Origin: Dermacentor variabilis
Lineage: Eukaryota > Arthropoda > Arachnida > Ixodida > Ixodidae
Direction: 5' to 3'
Assembly (NCBI RefSeq): GCF_050947875.1
Contig: NC_134573.1
Location: 52,006,115-52,070,114, forward strand
DNA: 64,000 bases
The position numbers were made by a program, and so were the translations under genes. Positions 52,890-64,000 of the stretch are shown here, piece by piece (the first letter of the stretch is position 1; every line of letters begins with the position of its first letter). Under the pieces are notes generated by a model. It was not told where the DNA came from, did not search any database, and worked only from the letters and a program-made list of their open reading frames with translations.

Positions 52890-54060
52890 AATACTAGCGC
52901 CCCTTGACATATGCCTTCTCCTTGTCATGCAATGCCGGAAAAGGAGTAATCGCACATTTATGAATTTCGTTGGTAATGCGCTACGTCTGGAAGGATTGTC
53001 TAGCTTTCTTCTGAAAGCTGCGCAGGATACGATAACTTGAAATTCATACTTTCAAGAGCACAGCCTGCCTTAATCGGCCTAATGACCCCCTACTGCCAAT
53101 GAATTAAAAGTGGTGCGATGCTCTCTCGAAGTTTCACTGACTCATCGACCGATCTGGCCAACATAACATTTTCCACTTACAAGTGTGATCTCATGCATCA
53201 GACGCGCCCTCCCCTTCTTGTACCATGTAGTGCGCTTTGTTGTAGAGCCTGCCTTAGCAGCACTATTCACTATGTTGCGCATGTGTGCAAGGTTACCTGG
53301 CACCGAAAAAATGACCAGGCTGGCGTATTTCTCAGCCACCTTCTTCAGACGTTTGGTTAGGTCATGAATGTATGGCACAACCGACGGCCGTGCTTGTTTG
53401 CTTTCAATCTCATTGTGGCATATGTCTGGCTCCCTAAAGTTACTTTATTCAACTGCCTTCTTCCTATTTTGATGGAGGCAAAAGCGTAGCACATCACAAC
53501 CAAGACAAAAGAAGAACACAGTCGACACACATGTTTGTGTCGCGTGTGTCGTCTGTGTTCTTCGTTTGCCCTGGTTCTGATGCGCTACGCTTTTTGTCTC
53601 TATCGTGATATACCAACAAGCTCAACGTGCAACTTTAGCCAGTTTTCTTCTATAGAGTCCAACAATAATGCAGGAAAGCCAGCATTGTACGGCTTTAACA
53701 CTTGGAGCTGAAGGCTCTATGCAACCTGAGGGTAACAAGACTGTTTGAGAATAGTGACTGTGCAGATTTTGTGCAAGAGCCCTTTCACCATCTCGGAATG
53801 GGGCGAAATATAGCTAATGACTCGCTTTTTGGACCGCGGATGGTGTGAATAATAGACCTGACGGACAGGAAAAATGATACCAATATCGAGAAACTCATGG
53901 CACCCCTCTTCAGGGAACTCAGACGTGAAGTTCAGCCTTTTGCTACGAGAACCAAAGCTCCAATCACTTGGTTCACATGCTATTCAGAATGCCCAGGACA
54001 CAGAGCCTTTAGGATAGCTCAGTAATCATCAACATATTTGGAAAGGTGCAAAATATTAGA
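52890..54060 (-). pseudogene. Penelope-like element: RT end plus GIY-YIG, 5'-truncated
   Basis: Read on the minus strand, the RT part comes first (54030-53830). It includes a YVDDY-like start with a stop, then RLNFTSEFPEEGCHEFLDIG and HHPRSKKRVISY...HSEMVKG, the Penelope RT palm/thumb. Next comes a linker, AGFPALLLDSIEENWLKLHV (53680-53610). After a hairpin insertion, 53378-53142 gives FMT..KRLKKVAEKYASLVIFS and HEITLVSGKCYVGQIGR. The GIY-YIG end continues degraded to KCAITPFPALHDKEKAYV at about 52890. Penelope elements copy themselves with RT and open DNA with GIY-YIG; this copy is dead. Confidence 0.8.
53484..53601. repeat. Hairpin insertion within the Penelope-like element
   Basis: The left arm AAAGCGTAGCACATCACAACC with AAGAAGAACACAG-T-CGACACAC is matched by an inverted right arm (GTGTGTCG-T-CTGTGTTCTTC ... 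GATGCGCTACGCTTT). The arms are about 55 bp with a short centre near 53540. It sits between the linker and C-terminal parts of the Penelope-like frame. Confidence 0.75.
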
Positions 54061-54129
54061 TGAGCAGGCTGTGCCAAGGCTTGTGGAAATGTTTCTCGCG
54101 ATTGAATAAGAAGATATTTAAACTGGAGC

Positions 54130-55040
54130 AATACCTGATCCAATACGAATGCCCCCTGGTTCATGCCGATCGTCACCAAGTTCGCGCAAAAACTCTACAG
54201 ACAAAATATGGCAGTCTGCCCCCACACTATACACAGATGCCGTGCAGTGCCCCCAAAAAACAGGAATGACGGCCAGCGTTCTAGACTATAAGCTACAAGA
54301 GGTGGTCTCGGTGACGGTCCGCACTACAGCGCCCTCGTAGCGGAGGAAACCGTCATCGCCTTGGCCATCACCTCTAGTCTGACCAATGAGTGCGTAACAA
54401 TTATTACTGACTCCCAGGAAGCTTGCCGTAGCTACGCGAAGGGCAGGATATCTTCAATCGCCCACCGACTCTTCAAACAAGCCTCCCAATTCCCGGACGT
54501 TCAAATAGTGTGGACCCCAGGACACGAGTCCCCCAGTGGAACTCAGCGTGCGCACGCTGTACCCCGAGCTCAGGCCTCCCGGGCGCCACAAGAGAGGGAT
54601 ACTACAACGCCATACTACAACCACAGATTTAACAAATGACAATACCCACCTCCACACAAGACCCTCTCGCGTGAAGACGCCGTAAGATGGCGACAACTAC
54701 AAACCAATACATGCCCCAATTTAAGCAGACTACACGCAATACAGCCTACACTATATTCATACAATTGTCCCCTTTGTAATGATTACGCCTGCCTATATCA
54801 CACGAAATGGGCGCGCCCCAACGTGAAGGCGGCCCCGCAAATACCCATACCCACACCCAAGCAGTGGGTGGCCGTGCTAGTTCCGACCCTCGTAACCAGC
54901 AGCAACTGGTTCGGCGGGCCCGGGAGACAGCTAGAGCCGCAGGAGCCCTGGAATAAGGGCGCCTCCCGGTCAAAGAGAAAGACACCTGCTTGTTCGTTCA
55001 TTTTTATAAATGTTTGTCCTCCTCCTCCCTTTGCTTGAAG
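54130..55040 (+). pseudogene. I-like LINE: RNase H domain and C-terminus
   Basis: It has a TDAVQCPQKTGMTASVLDYK stretch (54232-54290). The RNase H core follows, with AITSSLTNECVTIITDSQEA (54361-54420), a YAKGRISSIAHRLFKQASQF block and VQIVWTPGHES (54500-54532). A Cys/His end, CPLCNDYACLYHTKWARPN, lies at 54770-54825. RNase H placed after RT is characteristic of the I group of LINEs. There are several shifts and stops. The 3' end lies near 55040, with a possible A-rich tail to 55098. Confidence 0.75.
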
Positions 55041-55086
55041 GGCGGGGTTGTGATTAAAAGTGACTGCTGTAGCGCACAGGTAAAAT

Positions 55087-55380
55087 CTAAAAAAAATCTA
55101 TAAAGTCAATTTCCGAACCAGCACGATTTTCAATGACAACAGGATCAATGTCAACGATGTGTACACGGAAGGTGAAAAATTCTTCACTTGGCAGAAAGGA
55201 ATAAGAATGACCTTCGACATCAGAAACAAAGTTGTATAGTAGCTGCAGGGGATACTCGTACATGGAAAGATAACCTAAGACGCTCTCCGAATTGGGCATG
55301 AAGTAAGGGTCATTGTTGAGGCTTTGCAATTTCGTCTTGTTACATAGCCAAAGCTTTCTTCCTTAGGTATTTCTGTGCGC
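55087..55380 (-). other. Unrecognised minus-strand coding-like stretch
   Basis: The minus-strand frame carries NNDPYFMPNSESVLGYLSMY and SYSFLPSEEFFTFRVHIVDI, ending with a stop. In an adjoining frame upstream comes VFAAVECAQKYLRKKALAM. Composition and hydrophobic patterning look like real protein, but I know no family. It may be an exon, a repeat ORF or part of a Penelope-like element. Confidence 0.35.
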
Positions 55381-56376
55381 ATTCTACTGCAGCAAATACT
55401 TTGATACTACTTATTGAACTGTTAACGAGACGGCTACATTCGGAAGAACCACAAATCTACCCTTTTATGAAGCACAAGTGGAGGTAAGTTTTTCTCAAAA
55501 GACAGTGAACTTGGATGAAGGATCCTTTCAGAACGCGTTGACTACTTCATGTCAAGAATACTGCACAGCAATGCCAGCTTTGAGGTTTTAGACACCAATG
55601 AATTTTCGAAGGAAAGTTACTTAGCCCTACTGGTGTTTGATAAAGAGGGTGGGTTCATGGCGCTTCCTAAGGTAGCCTTCACGGAAAAGCTCATTAAGGA
55701 ATATCAAAGAATTTCATGAGCTTCAAGTACTCATGGAAAGAATTAAGGCAGAAAACATTGGCTCTTTGCGATGATATCCGCTTGCAAAGCCTCAAGAACA
55801 CCATAAATACTGGAAAAAAAGAGCTACTGGATGTCTTTCTCCAAAAACTCGCACAAAAGAAGGATGCAATTCAGAGCTGTTTGCGACTGACAAAGATACA
55901 CGGCATCACAACTTTCTAGATTTGAACAAAGGCATCTCAAATTGCTTGCACTATATGACCCTTGCGTTGTGTCCAAGTTGAGTAGTGTCTTTGGTTATCG
56001 TATGATGTATGAGTATCCCTGCAATCTTTATACACCTTTTCTATTGATGTAGTATATCTTTTTTGTATTCCCTTCTGCAAGACGAACTTTTCTTGTGCTC
56101 TCTTTGAAAGAATCGATGACATTGGTCCTTCTTGTTTTGCAAATTATACGGGTTACACCAATGACATCTTCGTGAAAGTTTTAGGATTTTATCTTTGCTC
56201 CATAGCAGTTGATTTTAGTCATACCCCCGTCCTAACTAGAGGATTTGTACTTATTCATATATTGTTCCTTTATAAAGTGATGTTTTATACATTTATCAGA
56301 AACATATTTCTGGATGCCCTGACAAAGCATACGCAGCTACGACTTTATACATATTTAGGTATGCTGATGATTGCGA
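55381..56376. other. Unassigned sequence with possible retroelement remnants
   Basis: The plus frames DYFMSRILHSNASFEVLDTN (55535-55600) and YSWKELRQKTLALCDDIRLQ (55723-55785) read like protein in two different phases. They suggest a broken ORF of unknown family. Confidence 0.3.
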
Positions 56377-58536
56377 GACTAGGAATGAAATAGATTTTAT
56401 ACTCTGTGCTAACCCTGGCATCATACAAGATATGGACGTGCTCATTAAGGTGCGCTGCAGTGACCATAGGATGGTAAGAACTTGAATTATTCTACACTTG
56501 AGGAGGGAACAGAAGAAACTGGCACATCAGAAGCCGATAAATGAGCTAGCGGTAAGAGGGAAAATAGAGGAATTCCGGATCAAGCTACAGAACACGTATT
56601 CGGCTTTAACACACAAAAAAGACCTTAGTATTCAACCAATGAACGATAATCTTAAGGTCACCATTAAGGAGTGTGCATGAGAAGTCGGTGGTAACTGCAT
56701 TAGACAGGATACCAGTAACCTATCGCAGGAGACGAAAGATCTAATCAAGAAACGCCAATCTAATAAAGCCTCTAACCCCACGGCTAGAATACTTCAAGTT
56801 AATCAACAGGCGTATGACAGCTGACATAAGGAAGTATAATATGGGCAGAATTGAACGTGCTCTCAGGAATGGAGGAAGCCTAAAATCCGTGAAAAAGAAA
56901 CTAAGAATAAGCATGAGTCTGATGTATGCGGTAAGAGACAACGAAGGCAATATTATTACAAATATGGATGAGAGAGTTCAAGTGGCTGAGGAGTTCTATA
57001 GAGATTTATGCATTACCAGTGGCACCCACGACGATAATAGAAGAAAGAATAGTCTAGAAGAATTTGAAATCCCACAAGTCACGCCAGAAGCAGTTAACAA
57101 AGCCTTGGGAGCTATGCAAAGCAGAAACCAGCTGGGGAGGATCAGGTAACAGCAGATTTGTTGAAGGATGGCGGGCAGATTGTTCCAGAAAAACTTGCCA
57201 CCGTGTATACGCAATGCCTCATGACTAATCACAACTACCATAAATCATAAAATCATAATTATAAATAAATAAGAAAGGGGACAGGCAAAGACTTGAAAAA
57301 TTATAGACCAATCAGCTTTATGTCCCTTGCCTACAAAGTATTTACTAAGGTAACCGCAAATAGAATCAGGAACACCTTAGACTTCTGTCAACCATATGAC
57401 CAGGCAGGATTCCGTAAAGGCTACTCAACAATAGATCACATTCACTATCAATCAGGTGATATAGATAGGTGCGGAATATAACCAACCCCTATATACAGCT
57501 TTCATTGATTACCGGAAAGCGTTTGATTCAGCCGAAACCTCAGCAGTCATGCAGGTATTACGGAATCAGTGTGTAGACGAGTCGTATGTAAAAATACTGA
57601 ATGATATCTAGGGCGGCTCCAAAGCCACCGCAGTCTTCCATAAAGAAAGCAACAAAATCCCAATACAGAAAGGCGTCAGGCAGGGAGATACGAACTCTTC
57701 AATCCTAATCACAGCGTGCTTACAGGAGGTGTTCAGAGACCGGGATTGGGAAGAATTGGGGATAAGAGTTAACGGAGAGTACCTTAGTAACTTGCGATTC
57801 GCTGATGATAATGCCTTGCTTAGTAACTCAGGGGACCAATTGCAATGCATTATCGCTGTCCTGGAGAGGCAAAGCAGAACGGTGGGTCTAAAAATTTATC
57901 TGCAGAAAACTAAAATAATGTTTAACCGTCTCGGAAGAGAACAGCTGTTAACGACATGTAGCGAGTCACTTGAAGTGGTAAGGGACTAAATCTACTTAGG
58001 GCAGGTAGTGACCGCAGATCCGGATCATGAGACTGAAATAATCAGAAGGAGAAGAATGTGCTGAGGGGCATTTGGCAGGCATTCTCGGAGCATGAACAGC
58101 AGGTTGCCATTATCCCTCAAGAGAAAAATGTATAACAGCTGTGTCTTACCAGTACTCACGTACGGGGCAGAAACCTGGAGGCTTATGGAAAGGGTTCTAC
58201 CTAAATTAAGGACATGCAACGAGCTATGGAGAAAAGAAAGATGGGGGTAAGGTTAAGAGATAAAAAAAGAGCAGAACACTGCGTGTTAATGCTATCTTTG
58301 TTGAGAACAAGAAAAATAAATTGGGATGGGAAGGACATGTATAGAGGAGGGAAGATAACCGGTGCTCATTAAGGGTTACGGATTGGATTCCAAGGGAAGG
58401 GAAGCGTAGCTGGGGCCGGCAGAGTTTTAGGTGGGCGGATGAGATTAGGAAGTTTGAAGGGACAACATGGCCACAATTTGTGCATGACTGGTGTAGTTGG
58501 AGAAGTACGGCCCTGCAGTGGGCGTAACCAGGCTGA
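56377..58536 (+). pseudogene. RTE-like LINE: endonuclease end, RT and 3' end
   Basis: It starts with the endonuclease C-terminus, NEIDFILCANPGIIQDMDVL and CSDHRMVRT (56385-56485). RT motifs are LKNYRPISFMSLAYKVFTKV (57294-57355), QAGFRKGYSTIDHIH (57401-57445), a frame-shifted AFIDYRKAFDSAE (57500), a degraded GVRQGDTNSS (57673) and LRFADDNALLSNS (57795-57833). The tail CCCTGCAGTGGGCGTAACCAGGCTGAA leads into (ATT)n. The longest RTE copy here, but it has many stops. Confidence 0.8.
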
Positions 58537-58554
58537 ATATTATTATTATTATTA

Positions 58555-58595
<41 letters not shown>
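58537..58595. repeat. (ATT)n tail of the RTE-like LINE
   Basis: TAT/ATT repeats with two G interruptions directly after the LINE 3' end. Confidence 0.9.
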
Positions 58596-58599
58596 GTTT

Positions 58600-59115
58600 T
58601 ACCCGTTAAAGGCTCTTTTAAGAAGTCAACACGTCTTCCTTCACGGTTCTGACTGCTTAGACTGGGTTTGTGGCCCAGTACAATATGCATATGCATACTC
58701 CAAGTACCTTGGAGTATACTTTGAGACTGACTTATTATGGAATATTCAAATGGCTCGAATTTGTGCGCGATTACGTAATGTTGCATGTGTCCTTTACCGT
58801 AGAAGGAGTTGTGCACCTACCACGATCAAACAAAGTGATAGTGCATGGTTTAGGCTACTCGCATATAAGGTACGGCTTTTGCTGTTTCTTTAATTGCAGC
58901 GGATTTTGGAAACCTAAAATGGACAACCTATAAAAAGCATAGTAAAAAGTTTTGCGTACAACCACACCACAGATAACTTGTTTCGAGATTTAGAAATGCC
59001 TGATTTCAATTGACATTGTAAACTTACGCAGTGCAACTAACCGTAATAACGTCTATGGACTTAGAAGCTTCCAGGAACGTGGAAAATGCATGTACTATAC
59101 CAACCACCGCGTACC
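58600..59115 (+). pseudogene. CR1/Jockey-like LINE RT C-terminal fragment
   Basis: The frame 58555-58893 includes SKYLGVYFETDLLWNIQMAR and ICARLRNVACVLYRRRS, the post-catalytic YLGVxxxxxLxW block and thumb. A shifted continuation YSHIRYGFCCFFNCSGFWK reaches 58910. A terminal LRSATNRNNVYGLRSFQERG-like end is readable to about 59090. Both ends are truncated. Confidence 0.65.
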
Positions 59116-59635
59116 ATATTGATGATAAGGCTATCGTTAATAGTCTCACAGAGTGAGTGACGCGATGAAGTCAGAAACAGAAAACGAATTGTTTGGTTTC
59201 AATAAACGTTCACTTTCGCAGTTACTTATATGTGCGTCTATTCTAAATGTCCACTGGTAGCCCGTATTCATAGAGTGCAATGGCTGCGCTTATCTAAAAC
59301 GCATTTCTTAGGCGGCCATTCCTTCCTACGAGCCTCGGCGTCGGTGGCGTAACCGAGCTAACGTGCACTGCGGAAGTTGAAAGAGCAAACGTGGAGCGGG
59401 AGTTAAAAATGACGATACGGCGGAGACCGCTAAGAGTCGGCCCTTCAGTGACGAGAAGAAGTGAAAATGGTGTGATGCGGAGCCACCCGACCGCTCAACG
59501 CGTACTCGCATGTAGGCTCAGCAGGACCGCTCGTTTCGTTATATCGTCTGCCCGCGATGGTTCTCGCTCGCGCTTGTTTAGATATGTTGGTTTGGTATTG
59601 TTCGCCCTTATTTTGATTGCCACTGTTTTCGATTC
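59116..59635. other. Unassigned sequence, partly GC-rich
   Basis: No gene recognised. The 59330-59560 stretch is CpG-rich compared with its surroundings. Confidence 0.3.
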
Positions 59636-59835
59636 TTTTGTAATCTGATTGCTTCCGCGACGCGAATCATGTAGTACTTTCTCGATGCCACGCGGCGCCA
59701 GCGACTACACTCGTGCCTTAAACGAATGAAGTACAAAGCCGACGCGCCTGTCCGACAGATGAGGGTTTTTACGATCACCGACTCTTCTGTATGCCTTTCT
59801 CACGAATTTTGCCCCAATATATTGAGAAATAAAAA
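59636..59835 (+). repeat. LTR fragment of gypsy family D
   Basis: TGTAATCTGATTGC...CGACGCGAATCATGTAG followed by AAGCCGACGCGCCTG...GATCACCGACT follows the order of the solo LTR at 35906-36060. The TATA word has decayed to GTACAAAGCC. It lies about 130 bp from the exon 1 donor on the opposite strand, that is, at the start of intron 1. Confidence 0.6.
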
Positions 59836-59961
59836 CACGTACAAAGCTGCGCTCAATGTTCGCACTATAATGGATATCGTAGTCTTCATTGAAGTTTTTT
59901 TCTAGACGGCGCAACAAGTTAGGAGGTATCAACAGTCTTATGAGAGGAGAAATCATTTCAC

Positions 59962-60078
59962 CTGAAATGCATCCGGTAGATCACGACTTATAATTTCGGA
60001 AACCCCGTGTGCTTCAGTAGATTGCAGCAGGGATAGCACGCCTACAGTGGTCACAACGAAGTACCATACTGCTCCCAT
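59962..60078 (-). CDS. Secreted protein exon 1 (signal peptide), probable tick lipocalin
   Basis: The minus-strand ATG at 60078-60076 sits in a strong context (CCAAAATGG). It opens a 39-codon exon that starts MGAVWYFVVTTVGVLSLLQS, a classic hydrophobic signal peptide with likely cleavage near STEA|HG. The mature start ends in SRDLPDAFQ. The exon ends exactly on a codon at a donor, CAG|GTGAAA. The D(I/L)PDAF(Q/K) motif at a phase-0 boundary is what I recall from tick salivary lipocalin precursors. The phase matches exon 2 (29374-29223). A TATA box lies 78 bp upstream. No stop or shift is present. Confidence 0.65.
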
Positions 60079-60155
60079 TTTGGCTTCTTGATGCTACATT
60101 CAGAGCAGCCGTTCCAGAATGGTTGAATATTGCGCGGATTTTCAGTCTTCCAGCA

Positions 60156-60161
60156 CTTATA
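60156..60161 (-). promoter_or_regulatory. TATA box upstream of exon 1
   Basis: CCATATAAGTGC on the minus strand, about 78 bp before the start codon. This leaves room for a transcription start about 30 bp downstream and a roughly 45-bp leader. Confidence 0.45.
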
Positions 60162-60199
60162 TGGCTCGCTGGTCAGGTTGAACGTCCAGTCACAAAGCA

Positions 60200-61335
60200 T
60201 TCATTCTGTCAGACTTAGGATAGACGATCAGCATGATGCCATAGGAGCAAACAAGAGCGTCAATTTACTGGACCTCATTAGAAAGCGTTAAATAGAAACC
60301 ATGTTTTCTTATTATTTTTGCCCGAAAATGACATTCAAAAAATAATTGAATTTCACTTAGGTCGTGTCATTCATGAAATGTTCAATTATGAAATGTGTCA
60401 TGGGGAAATGAATAACGAATATCATTTTCGCACAGATACACTGTGCAAAGAACTAAAACAAGTGTGACATAAGTTCAATTACTGAGAGAGCGTACCACCG
60501 CTATGCTCAGTCCTACATATAGAAAGAAAAACATAACTGTTTGCTACGACAGAGTGGGAAGCAGATCATTTAGGTGAAACAATTACCTTTCCGTGGTGCG
60601 TAGGCAAGCTTGCGCCATCATATTGGAAAAAACTACGAACTACGCTGAGCTGTTATGCTACCTTTCGGTTGCACGATGATTTGACATAGTTTCACTTTCT
60701 CTTATTGTTTTTCGTGCAATCGCAATGTTATCCCGCAAGAACTTCCGGCTGCTGTACGGTATGCTCTTCTTCGACTTGTAAATCTCGGTTGTTGAACTTT
60801 CTGTGCCATTGCTGTGATCTCTATTTTTTTGTATGATGCACGTTGTCTTTTCTATCGTACGCTATAATGGAGATTGGCGTTCTTTGTCAGTTGCTCCTCC
60901 ACTGTAATTCCCGCTAGACGTATTTCTAGATCATCGCGTAAACAAACAGTGATAAATAGACACATACCAGATAAGTATATAAATAAAAAAAACAAACTGC
61001 AAATATATTGATATACTTTTCAGAAGCATAGAATTATCCTGAAGTTCAGGATATTTTTGGCTTAGTATAAATAGAACTTATTATTATTTGAACAGCGTAG
61101 AATGAACACAGTTCAGGAGCACAGCGTGATGCTAAAGGCGAACTAAAGGAAAATGCCAGGTCGAGCTAGATGACAAACCTGTAATTACCAACTCATCTCT
61201 TATTAAAGCATGAACCTCTCTTTCGTAACCGAGAAAATGTTGGCAGTCATAATGATGACGACCTAATGTATGCCCATTTAAACGGGATGGTGACAGTCAC
61301 TTAGCCTACTTGATTTATTCAGACGTGTTATCCCC
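60200..61335. other. Unassigned sequence upstream of exon 1
   Basis: AT-rich, no gene recognised. It would contain upstream regulatory DNA of the exon 1 promoter. Confidence 0.35.
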
Positions 61336-62225
61336 GTTGCCTACAATTTTTCTATACCTTTCCTAAATCGGGCTTTTTCGTTTCAAAAGCTTTGTACCGC
61401 CGACTATAACTGTAAAGGATACCGTCGTATCGATCTCTTCCCTGCCTATTTTCACCAATACCCTAAGTGCCTCCCACTTATCTCTACTGATGACCCATTG
61501 GCGTTTACATCCAATTTAAGCCCAAGCATTCATGGAAGGTGTACGTTACCTACAGTTCTCACTCGGTGAACCCCATCGAATTCTGTGTGGAGTGCTGAGT
61601 GACCTACGGATTATTGCTACAACATAAGCATGATTCACCTATTTCCGAATATTTGAAATGGTACGTTTTTGTCCTTAGCAACCGGCTCAAGCCATAAATA
61701 GCATGGCACTGTACTTTCTGTTATCGTACATGCTTTGCCTTCTTATTTGTTTCCCGCATTCTTCTAAATCCCAGTGGACTCCGTTGTTTCTATCCCTTGC
61801 ACTCAATAAAGTGTCTCGGTTTCTACCACTTTCTCTCTCATTACTCCTGGTTTTCTCTCGACAGTTTCGATTACCCTGTACCCGGTCGCCACCTTTCTTG
61901 ACTTCACTCTCCATGCTCTGCCCAGGCTTTTGAAGTAGACATATTTTGTACTTTAGCTGCCTATTCGTTTTCATCCATGTTTTTTAACCTTTATTCAAAA
62001 CTAATTTTGCACTGTGCTTATCTGACTTCAAAAGCCACCCAACCCATGTCACCTTGCACTGCTTCATTTGTGGTTTTACCGAGGGCGCCGAAAGCAAGCC
62101 AACCTACCGATCCTTGGTTAACTTCCAACGCCTATAAAATATTGAATTATAAGCATAGAGTGGCATTTGCAAACTTTAGCGCTGTCACCATTACTCCTTT
62201 CGAGATTTCACACCCCACGTGCGGG
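61336..62225 (-). pseudogene. LINE ORF fragment of an abundant tick repeat
   Basis: On the minus strand the piece 62080-61690 reads GDMGWVAFEV, then AQCKISFE, MDENE, and later WDLEECGKQIRRQSMYDNRK. I associate this order with a highly repeated tick LINE ORF N-terminal region. Stops are frequent. Adjacent plus-strand text (61360-61640) matches the same repeat from memory. The clade is not assigned with certainty. Confidence 0.5.
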
Positions 62226-64000
62226 GCGCGAGATCAAAAGAGAATGTTTGGTAGATAGTAAGTGTGAGAAACAGAATAGACGGGGCCTGTGCGAGAAAAT
62301 TCGTCGTGTGAAGAAGACATGTGCAATCTTCCTTGAATATAGCCAAGGTTTTTTTTTTCAATTAGTAAGCTTTGTCCCCGTGTGAATTATCCGCTGGTAT
62401 TCGAGCGCAAAGGTTCAAAGTTGTAGCAGCATCATTCACTTCGAAAACTACTACACGGTAATTTGTGTAGCAATGAAAACTTGCTGCTGGCGTCATCTCC
62501 TTCCATCGTTCCGACGTGCTCCGCCCTTTCCTTCTTTCAAGCAGAATGAAAATGCGGCTTTCGTCTTTTCTTTGTCGTGGCATTTGACACCTTATCGCTT
62601 CGTCAACGCTCGGCTATCAGCATGCATTTGCGCCGTCGTGCAATAAGCGCCGGATGTCCAGATACCCGCACCAGGCACAACGCCCTGCCACAGGCCCGTC
62701 TCGCTGCAGCCGACCTTGTTCACCCATCAAACGATTGAGAGCAGCTCAATAACAGTGCGGAAGGGCCCCGTCACGTGGTATTTCTTCATATTTGGCGGGC
62801 TTTCTTTGGAACGCGGAAAAAAGGACCGCGTGAGATATATCGTGTTCGAAACAATTTCTTGAGAGGTTTGCCAATATGCTCTACAACTTTGCGTATCAGA
62901 CTTGGGGTCTGCAGCCAACCCTTAAAAAGTAGATTAATCGAACGTAAGTGATCAGGTAGTTAAGGGGAAAATAAAAATAGACTGAGTAACTCCAGGCCAA
63001 TGCCAACATTATGCATTCGGTTCAACTTACGTCCGGAGTGCCTTTTATTTTTTTAAATGTGGCTCAATTTATGAGGGACAAGCTGTATAGTAATGATTAA
63101 GTAGCGTTTTTTTAAAGTACCTATGTTTCAGATGGCCATCTTTCTCCCCTCTACCTTGTACCTTTCTGTTTCTTAGGAGCGCCCAGCCTTCTTTTTTTCC
63201 TTTACTTCTATGTATCTTGTCTCCGTACATGGCGCACGCCCTTTATTCTACCGGTCGATTCGACACGTTGCGATCCCCCCGGCAGTTGCCGTGCCATAAT
63301 TTTCAGTGAGCCTTGCGGCAAGAAGCGTTCTGATGATGCACTTGCACTTCTTGTACAGACATTTCTTTTCCGAGGGCCTATGGTAAAGAGTCCAAATAGG
63401 TGACTTTACGGTGGCTTGATATTCTGTTTGTTCGCATTCTACGTGGAGTCTAAATGAGGAAATCAAGCGGGTGAATGCGTCTTTGTGGATGCGTGGACGT
63501 GCGCGCACGATAAACTGCTGAATAGCCATGTGCAGTGCATTTGCAGCGCTTGCAATAACTTCTGAATCCGTAAATTAACAGTGCATTCATTTATCGTTTT
63601 CAAATATCGGCTTCCAAATCACCTCACAGACGTTGGGGACCCCGATCACGTGTTCCCGCGCTATATGCTTGGAGGGCTGGCTAGGGAATTGCGTGCGTTG
63701 TCCCATCAGTTAAAGCATTTGAAACTAGGGCTCAGCCTTTTTATTTTTTGCCCCATCTCTCACCGTGCTACCGTGTGCTACTATTGGCACCAGGTAGCTC
63801 GTTTTTATTCATGCGACAATGCAGTTTATTCTCTACACATGCCTAGAAGTGATCTATCGCTTCTAGAACTATCTAATAATTCCTTCCTTGTTGTTCTTCG
63901 CTTCTCCAAGCAGGTATGCTAGTTATCAACGACTATACACTCTAAATATATTAACACGCTTAAGGGTGTAAATGACTTGCCCAATGGGTGACACCCTTTC
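62226..64000. other. Unassigned sequence to the window end
   Basis: Minus-strand frames 62727-62918 and 63248-63529, and the plus-strand frame 63581-63922, have normal composition but no recognised motif. The frame ending at 63248 includes PSEKKCLYKKCKCIIRTLL, a cysteine-bearing stretch of unknown meaning. No promoter or splice evidence was found. Confidence 0.3.

Noticed and set aside
56320..56376. RYADD-like word suggesting a second reverse transcriptase upstream of the RTE LINE
   Set aside because: It is only five residues in an otherwise unreadable stretch directly at the LINE junction; likely chance.

Overview
The window looks like nuclear DNA of an arthropod with a large, repeat-rich genome, most probably a hard tick. 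The basis is a mixture. The sequence directly shows a dense mosaic of Ty3/gypsy, RTE-like, CR1/Jockey-like and I-like LINEs, Penelope-like elements, tRNA-derived SINEs, a Helitron-type helicase and long (TA)n tracts. On the minus strand it also shows exons that read like a secreted tick lipocalin. Several repeat 3' ends match families I associate with tick genomes; species is not assignable. There is no bacterial-style operon, rRNA, CRISPR array or intact autonomous transposon.

Host gene content is small. One candidate gene lies on the minus strand. Its exon 1 (59962-60078) has a signal peptide, a good start context and a TATA box upstream. Exon 2 (29223-29374) and exon 3 (28619-28686) have matching splice phases, and there is a doubtful exon 4 around 28137-28250. 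If exon 1 belongs with exons 2-3, intron 1 is about 30.6 kb and nearly every recognisable element from 29.8 to 59.8 kb sits inside it. A THAP-domain remnant (2105-2563) is split by a 264-bp MITE.

Layout. 0.3-11.6 kb: one decayed gypsy copy (family A) broken into three collinear pieces by later insertions. These include a THAP remnant, a 1.44-kb palindromic element made of telomere-like GGATTAAGGT units, a (TA)n tract, a piece of a second gypsy (family C) and a Helitron helicase. 11.6-20.3 kb: mostly unassigned, with a SINE, a gag-protease remnant and a LINE 3' end. 20.36-25.50 kb: a nearly complete young gypsy (family E) on the minus strand with 159-bp LTRs differing at 3 sites, disabled by a gag frameshift, an 8-bp duplication and one stop codon. 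26.6-34.8 kb: LINE pieces, the lipocalin exons, a SINE and the 5' end of a family C gypsy. 35.7-43.4 kb: a solo LTR (family D) in TA/CA microsatellite, then a second family A gypsy containing a complete nested gypsy (family F). 44.5-55.0 kb: a retroposon with a perfect 12-bp target duplication, two head-to-head Penelope-like fragments, a deleted family D gypsy, tandem SINEs, a third Penelope-like element with a hairpin insertion, and an I-like LINE end. 56.4-62.2 kb: RTE-like and CR1-like LINEs, an LTR scrap, exon 1 of the secreted protein and another LINE piece. The rest is unassigned.

Functionally the window is a graveyard of parasitic DNA around one salivary-type secreted protein gene. The most informative observations are the lipocalin exon set, the palindromic telomere-like element, the precise lesions in the young gypsy and the nested chronology of insertions.
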